Assembly: GCF_025399195.1 (NCBI RefSeq)
Contig: NW_026252155.1
Coordinates: 1-64,000, forward strand
DNA length: 64,000 nucleotides
Direction of reading: 5' to 3'
DNA from: Umbelopsis ramanniana AG
Lineage: Eukaryota; Mucoromycota; Umbelopsidomycetes; Umbelopsidales; Umbelopsidaceae
Below the pieces are notes generated by a model. The model ran no database searches and had not been told where the DNA came from. It was given only the letters and a program-made list of their open reading frames with translations. Made by a program: the position numbers and the translations under genes. Shown in pieces: positions 58,314 through 64,000 of the stretch. The first letter of the stretch is position 1; each line of letters begins with the position of its first letter.

Positions 58314-59856
58314 ATGAGCTTTAAAAAGAGATCCACAGCCAATGCTCCAAAAATACCAGCTGGATCTCGCATCAGTGCTTATAATGGACAGCTGCTCATT
58401 TCTACTGGCGTCCCGTCTCTGGACGATATCCTTGGTGGCGGTTTACCAGTTGGTACAGTGTTGCTGATTCAGGAAGATCAACACACGTCGTACGCACAGC
58501 TTCTGTTGAGTTATTTCCTGGCACAAGGTGTTGCCTGTGGACATCACTGTGCGATTGCCTCAATGGACGAAACACCGCAACAGATTTTGGACAACTTACC
58601 CTGGTTAGCTGAGCAATCCACCTCCAGCGAGCAAGAGTCCAAGTCGTCAAAGCAGGAAAGCGAGGATGATAAGATGAGCATAGCGTGGCGTTATCAATCC
58701 TTGAAGCGATTTGATACAGGTGTACCTGCGCGTAGTGGTGAGTTAGCCATGCCAGGATCGCATTGGCCAGCAAAATGCATCGCATGAATCCTAATATTTT
58801 TTTTCTTTTCATTGTATTAGTTCCCGCACCTATACCGCAAACATCCAAGCAAGCCGCAGGAGCAGGTCTCCCGGAAATCAACTTCTGTGACACTTTTGAT
58901 TTGACCACTAAGATCAAACCAGAAGCTCTTCAGAGCGCAAAGACAACACTGATCAATCCTCCTACTTGCTTCGATGATCAATATAATGGCGATCGGGATG
59001 ATTATGAAATTTTAATGGAAGAACTGCAGAGTGTAATTGTAGATGGCGGTTTTAGGTAAGCGTAGTCTGGGTGAACATTTTTGTCATTTAGCCTCTGGCT
59101 AATATCGCCCAAGCTCCATGGTGCCAGTGCCGCAAGGTACAGAACGCAACGCATTGCGGATAGGTATTCAGTCACTGGCCTCACCGAACTGGCAGTGCAA
59201 AAATCCACAGGTATTTTGAATATGGCATGACAAAATATCTTATCGTTGATGGCAATAGCTCATGCTGGTCATTTAGGACATACTGAAGGTACTACATGCG
59301 TTGAGAGGACTTCTTCGATTTTCATTTGGAGCGGCTGTCATTACTGTACCGACGTATCTTTATGATGCTGCGTTTCAAAGGCGGCTACAGCATATGTGTG
59401 ACGCAGTAGTAGAGATTGAATCATTTGCTGGTAGGCTACGCTCTAATTTTTTTTTTTTTCACCGATGTCTTCCATGCTAATACTTGATATGCAGGCTCAC
59501 TTAAGCACTCATCAGCATCCTATGCGCAAACATATCACGGATTCTTTCATGTACACAAAGTACCTGTTTTGAACTCTCTTTTGCCGTCCAGCACCAAGCT
59601 CTCCGTCTTATCTGGGGACGGCAGCAATAACTTAGGATTCAAGCTCAGACGCAAGCGATTTGCTATTGAGACGTTTCATCTTCCGCCTGAAGGAGGTGTG
59701 TCAACTAGACGAACTGAACCCAAAGAGGAGGCTAGTAAAAAAGAAGATCAATCGAAAGGACGACTGGTATCTTCTTTAGCTTCCATGTCATTAGATAGAA
59801 CGCCTAAGGTGGGATGTGGATCAACGCCTTCACGTAAAGACCCGTTAGATTTCTAG
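58314..59856 (+). CDS. ELP4: Elongator complex protein 4 (ELP4/PAXNEB)
   Basis: Five exons: 58314-58737, 58821-59055, 59114-59210, 59277-59430 and 59495-59856 (423 residues). It has the RecA-like fold pieces of the PAXNEB family: GQLLISTGVPSLDDILGGGL near residue 27, the block SIAWRYQSLKRFD, NALRIGIQSLASPNW, and the late HGFFHVHKVPVLNSLLPS and FAIETFHLPPE segments. Elp4 forms a hexameric ring with Elp5 and Elp6. This is an accessory part of Elongator, which adds carboxymethyl-type groups to wobble uridines of tRNAs. The C-terminal tail is lysine, serine and glutamate rich. The start is the ATG at 58314; the frame upstream is open but has no conserved residue. The third exon uses an AAG acceptor (59112-59113). 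Confidence 0.9.
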
Positions 59857-59994
59857 ACGTGTGGCAAAAAACACAAACATCCATTCTAAATATAAACTCA
59901 AAAACCCCATTCAAGAAAAAAAAAACTGTGAGCCCTGCCTGTCGTTATTTTTTCTTCTCGGTACAGCTTTTGTTGTAGGCAGTCCTCATTACTC

Positions 59995-62124
59995 ATGCCT
60001 TCCTACAAACCATTGAACGTCTCTGATCCTTCATATGGCCCGTCTACAAGAATGCGGCCGAACAGACGGACCATAATGTGTTTGTGCATCTTGACCCTCA
60101 TCTTGTTGCTCATCTTGAGTGCAAAGATGACACCATCGGACAAAGATGAATACTTGACTACCGTACCTCCTAAAGAAGCTGAAGTTCATGAACCTGTTGT
60201 CTCCAAACCAGATGATATGGCTGATATACCAGAGTCAGAGGATATAGACGAAAACGAGACCGATCAAATGGACGACGAAATAACCCCACCGCTTCCTCCC
60301 TCACCACCGAAGACCTACCCTTCACCTCATTCTGATAGCCATACCAAGGTCCCTACCGTGGAGGATGATCTGGAGGAAACCGTGATCAACACCTCCAACC
60401 ACTACCAAATGCTCGTTGTCATCGCTACTCCAGCAAACTTACTGTCACGACGTAGCTTGATTCGTCAAAAGTACTTTGGTATCCACAACAACCTTTTGCC
60501 TTGCATGACGGCCAACAGTGACATTTACTACCGGTTCTGGGTTTATGGTGGAACGGAAAACTTGAGTGGCGATGAACATCGACGCTATGAAGCCGAGAGG
60601 ATGGAGTATGGAGATATTGTGGATATGCCGGATGTGGAATCGTTTGACGAAAGCGCTATCGTTGACTGGGTAAGTTAGCTTTGCACAGCCTTTTAGGAGT
60701 TTTTATTTTTGTGGACATCCTCGGCCATCGTTCCCCTTTTTCTAACACAAAACAAAAACTTTCCATTTTAGGCCGAAATCGATCTTGGTCGCAAAGGCAT
60801 CTCGTATGATTACATGGTTATGCAAGACGGTAACACCTTTGTTCACCTTCAAAATGTCAAGCGTGAACTTTTGGACGGTGTCATTGGCGAAGGAACTAAT
60901 TCGCCTACAACTGTATCCTCCGAGATGCCCTATAACCTTGTCTGGGGTACGTTCGGGGGTGGCTCCGTTGATAAACATGCTGTCATTGTCGGCACTTCTG
61001 CTGCAAAGAGCGCGCTTCTCAACAGTAAACAGTATGAGCAATCGGATCTTCCATTGTTCAGTCGAATGTTCAAGTACTTTTCAGCACCCGGTAGTCTCGA
61101 CGGTGAAGCTAGCCCTATTGGCCCAGAATTCATTCAAGAGGATGGGGAGGGTAACAACAACCGCATGAACGTTTGGGAGAACAATATCGAATCTGTACAC
61201 GATCAAGATCTGATTATTACCGAGGTGTACCAAGATTCTGATTTTGAGGAAATTGCACGATGGACCTCGCTTAAGCCTTTGCCTGCCTGTTATCCGGCCA
61301 AATCATCTTCCAACGCCACCCCCGAATCTTCTGAAGCTATTGATGATGACGAGGATGGTGAACAAGACATCGACCCAGACATGGAAGAAGAGACAACGTT
61401 GACTGAAGAAGTCACCCCTGCTGTCTCCATCGCTGTCATTACCTCTTCTTATATTTATCCCGATGATTGTATGCTTCCCAGTGCTCGTCTCTCTGCCGAA
61501 AACAAACGTCAATACGCCCTTAAGCATGGCTACTCCTTTGTTGCTCGATCAGCTGAATTTGCTCAACAAGCTGTCCGTGGAGACCGTAAAGCGGTTTGGG
61601 GCAAGATTGATGTTATTGAGAAAGTGTTGCCAAAGTACGACTGGATCTTCTGGCTCGACATGGATGCTGTCATCATGAATCAGGACAACAAGATTGAGAG
61701 TTTGCTGGCTAAATTCGAAAGCAACTATGAAGGAGGCAAGGCTGCTTTCGATAAGGACATTGACTTTATTGTGGCCAAACCTCACGGTGACCCTATGATC
61801 AACGCTGGTGTCTTCTTGTTCCGAAATACCCCATGGAGTATGAAGTATTTACGTAAAGTGCAGGAATCCACTGAATATTACCAATTCCACCCCAGCTACG
61901 AACAAATGGCTATGTGGAAGTTAATGCAAGAGCCAGAGTTCAAGGCTCGATCCCTTTTGCTTGACGATGATAACCACACCTTCAACACTTTCCCCAACCG
62001 GTACCATGCTGGCGATTTCGTCGTCCATTATGCTCCTGACAAGTGCCCTAATGAGGCTGTTCTTGCTGGTTTGGATGCCGCTAGAAGAATAGAAAATGGA
62101 GAGGTTTTACAGAAGTTGGAGTAA
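59995..62124 (+). CDS. Golgi glycosyltransferase, GT31-like half fused to GT34 half
   Basis: Two exons, 59995-60669 and 60772-62124 (675 residues). It is a type II membrane protein: a short basic cytosolic tail, a transmembrane helix (about 28-43), then an acidic, proline-rich stem. Residues about 136-330 resemble the beta-1,3-galactosyltransferase fold (GT31), with LVVIATPANLLSRRSLIRQ and YGDIVDMPDVESFD, but the usual DxD metal site is replaced by QDGN near residue 243. A second acidic linker leads to a GT34 domain (about 440-660) with a clear DxD (WLDMDAVIMN, near 519), KPHGDPMINAGVFLFRN and the FVVHYAP end. GT34 enzymes such as Gma12/Mnn10 add galactose or mannose in the Golgi. The order suggests the GT34 half is the active enzyme and the GT31 half binds or is inactive (inference). 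Confidence 0.8.
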
Positions 62125-62422
62125 AATCATCGTAGTTTTTTTTTCCCCCTCACTTTTTCTTTTGTTCAAGCTTTGCTTTGCTTTTTTTATTTGATTCCTC
62201 CAACCTTTTGCATGTCATCATCCATTATAAGTCATATAGTACGCGATTGCTACTCATGTTTTTGATTTCCTATTGTTATTGTTTGATGGATTTGGAAAGT
62301 GTATGATCGGATCACCGGTCAAGCCAAGGCGAGGCGAGGCGAAGCGAGATCACTAAAAATTTTAGGCACTGCCTCGTGTCCGCCACTTGCTCCATTTTTT
62401 CATTCCAGCCAAGTCAGCGATC
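62125..62422. other. Intergenic with short GGCGA repeat
   Basis: About 298 bp between two plus-strand genes. It holds T-rich 3' sequence after 62124, then a short tandem of GGCGA units at 62329-62348 (three exact, one imperfect) upstream of MTQ2. No gene. Confidence 0.5.
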
Positions 62423-63365
62423 ATGATCCCAACACCCGATCTATCCCACTTGAACAGTAAAGATTTCAGAAACATATACGAGCCTGCAGGTATGGTTCAC
62501 CGCACCTCGGTCCTGTTTTCACTTTCTACATTGCTAACCTCGCTCTCATGTTATCCAACCACAGAGGATACGTTCTTGCTGCTCGACGCTTTAGAACAAG
62601 ATCAGGATGAATTGCGCGCACTTCACCCCAGCATATGTCTTGAATTAGGGTGTGTGTTGGCTTCTCATGATGTATTTCATATTCATGATTAACTTTCGAA
62701 TACTGACCGTTGGCAATACTTTCTTTTATTTCTTTTGACAGGTCTGGAAGCGGATGTGTGACGACATTTTTGGGCTCATTGCTAAAGCCAAGTCTAGCAT
62801 GTAGGTTTGGCCGGCTTTGTATACATGTGTATGTGCCAATATTGACGTATTTATGGGCCTGCTTATAGATATGGTGACGACGGACATCAATCCGCATGCA
62901 GCTGTAGCGACCGTGGCGACAGGCAAGAAAAACGGAATTTCAATAGATACTGTAGAAACTTCCCTTGTTCAAGGCCTACTCCCTCGAATGCGTCACTCTA
63001 TAGATGTATTATGCTTTAATCCCCCTTACGCCGTTACACCTTCATCTGAAATTGCTGGTAATGGAATTGAGGTGTCTTGGGCCGGCGGTATTGATGGACG
63101 CGAAGTCATTGATGCCACGCTCCCATTTGTTAAGGTTCGTTCGTTATTCACGCGATACACTTTTTTCTTTTCGCATTATCTCATACTTCATCTGTAGGAA
63201 TTGCTGAGTGAGAAGGGCATATTTTATTTACTGCTTGTCAGCGATAATAAGCCTGATGAGGTGGTCAGTTTGTTGCAAGTGGAAGGTTTCAACGCGCACA
63301 TATGTCTCCAACGCTTGGCCGGTCGAGAAAAGCAATTGATTGTCAAAGTAACGCGGCGAACTTGA
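62423..63365 (+). CDS. MTQ2: eRF1 glutamine methyltransferase MTQ2 (HemK2/N6AMT1)
   Basis: Five exons: 62423-62489, 62565-62649, 62742-62800, 62869-63134 and 63198-63365 (214 residues, equal to the human protein). The N-terminus has the conserved YEPAGEDTFLLLDAL. The SAM site is LELGSGSGCVTTFL, YMVTTDINP follows, and the catalytic motif is NPPYA. The end of the protein carries the expected strands (FYLLLVSDN and REKQLIVKV). Mtq2 with Trm112 methylates the glutamine of the GGQ loop in translation termination factor eRF1. All intron phases are consistent, which makes the short exons convincing. Confidence 0.95.
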
Positions 63366-63518
63366 GATGACTGTACACTAGAAGACACTGTAATTTTTGC
63401 ATACCAACACGTAACTAGCATCCAAACATCACATGAAGTGACAATTGGTCGCACTTTTCTTTTTTTCTTATTTGGGACAGTGCTGAGCTCTTTTCTCTCT
63501 TCAACGTTAAGTTTCCCT

Positions 63519-64000
63519 ATGGTATTACACAGATACCTAACTATTTTGGCTGCAACAGCACTGGTGTCTGCTATTTCTCTGGATGATGCGGTTTCTAAAC
63601 TACACTTGGCACTAGGTGACACCATCGGTAAAGAATACCACCATGCCCACTTGATCGACGACATTCCTCGTGTTGACGACATCAAGCATTGGACATTGTC
63701 AGTGACAAACAAGGCTCTGAACGAGAATCACCAAGAATTCAGCGCAAACAGCTTGAAGGACTCTCACACGTTGACGGGTCTTGCTCAACTCTTCCGCACT
63801 GCGCCGCCTGCTAACACCGACGACAGCTTTAGTGCCAAGTCACAAGACGACGTTCTTTGGACGAAGAAATGCAAAGAGAAAGGTGCACTTGCGATTCTCG
63901 ACTCGGTTTATGATGCTTCTCTGAAGGTAGAGGATTTTAACTCTAGTGGTGTTTTTTACGCTCACTATACGCCTACGCCTGCACGTAAGAACCTTTTTCA
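63519..64000 (+). CDS. Secreted or ER-lumenal protein, N-terminal part (cut by edge)
   Basis: An open frame starts at the ATG at 63519 and runs off the right edge (about 160 residues seen). It begins with a clear signal peptide (a hydrophobic core after MVLHRY, ending near SAIS). The rest is soluble, with acidic and histidine-containing segments (EYHHAHLIDDIPRVDD) and no domain I recognise. The frame is open across 480 bp with no sign of an intron. The ATG is preceded by pyrimidine-rich sequence and lies 153 bp after the MTQ2 stop. The product remains unknown; the C-terminal part lies outside the window. Confidence 0.6.
   Translation, partial: MVLHRYLTILAATALVSAISLDDAVSKLHLALGDTIGKEYHHAHLIDDIPRVDDIKHWTLSVTNKALNENHQEFSANSLKDSHTLTGLAQLFRTAPPANTDDSFSAKSQDDVLWTKKCKEKGALAILDSVYDASLKVEDFNSSGVFYAHYTPTPARKNLF

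Overview
The window is nuclear DNA of a filamentous fungus, most likely an early-diverging one (Mucoromycota, perhaps Mucorales). The evidence is dense protein genes with many short introns (about 55-135 bp, mostly GT-AG), short intergenic gaps, and a gene set typical of such fungi (MLX-like bHLH factor, FHIP dynein adaptor, TTC39/IML2 protein, GT34 enzymes, SUR7/PalI protein). The phylum call is inference from gene content; no rRNA or mitochondrial marker is present. I rebuilt spliced gene models by hand from splice signals, phase and family conservation. Exon coordinates are given inside each entry.

Layout. 1-275: the start of a minus-strand gene cut by the edge. 754-5347: a chromatin-type protein joining an AMS2/SPT21-like N-domain to FYRN-FYRC, then an ER DnaJ/TPR co-chaperone (P58IPK type). 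6133-16539: nucleoporin NUP192 and flippase NEO1 sharing a 121-bp divergent promoter, then RPB8. 16722-22877: tail-anchored FAD oxidoreductase, ESCRT-III VPS2, an SQD2-like GT4 glycosyltransferase and a LENG1/CIR-domain protein. 22878-25262 is the only long gene-poor stretch, followed by a 48-residue zinc-knuckle microprotein. 25841-39218: GRAM-VASt sterol-transfer protein, FYVE-RING ubiquitin ligase, SUR7-like membrane protein, mitochondrial rRNA methyltransferase MRM1, FHIP and TRM61. 39348-49556: MIS14/NSL1, IML2 and IML1. 50573-57396: MLX-like bHLH factor, NADPH-cytochrome P450 reductase and an intronless aldolase. 58314-64000: ELP4, a double glycosyltransferase (GT31-like plus GT34), MTQ2 and the start of a secreted protein.

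The genes are mainly conserved housekeeping functions: membrane traffic and lipid asymmetry (NEO1, VPS2, LAM, FYVE-RING, FHIP), RNA and translation (RPB8, MRM1, TRM61, ELP4, MTQ2), TORC1 control (IML1), kinetochore (MIS14) and glycosylation. They are not a metabolic cluster or an operon. I saw no transposon, CRISPR array, tRNA or rRNA gene. I found no clearly new multi-gene system. The most noteworthy items are two unusual domain fusions (754-3069 and 59995-62124), the zinc-knuckle microprotein, and unusual splicing (a GC-AG intron, 8-nt and 20-nt exons, and an exon holding only the ATG).
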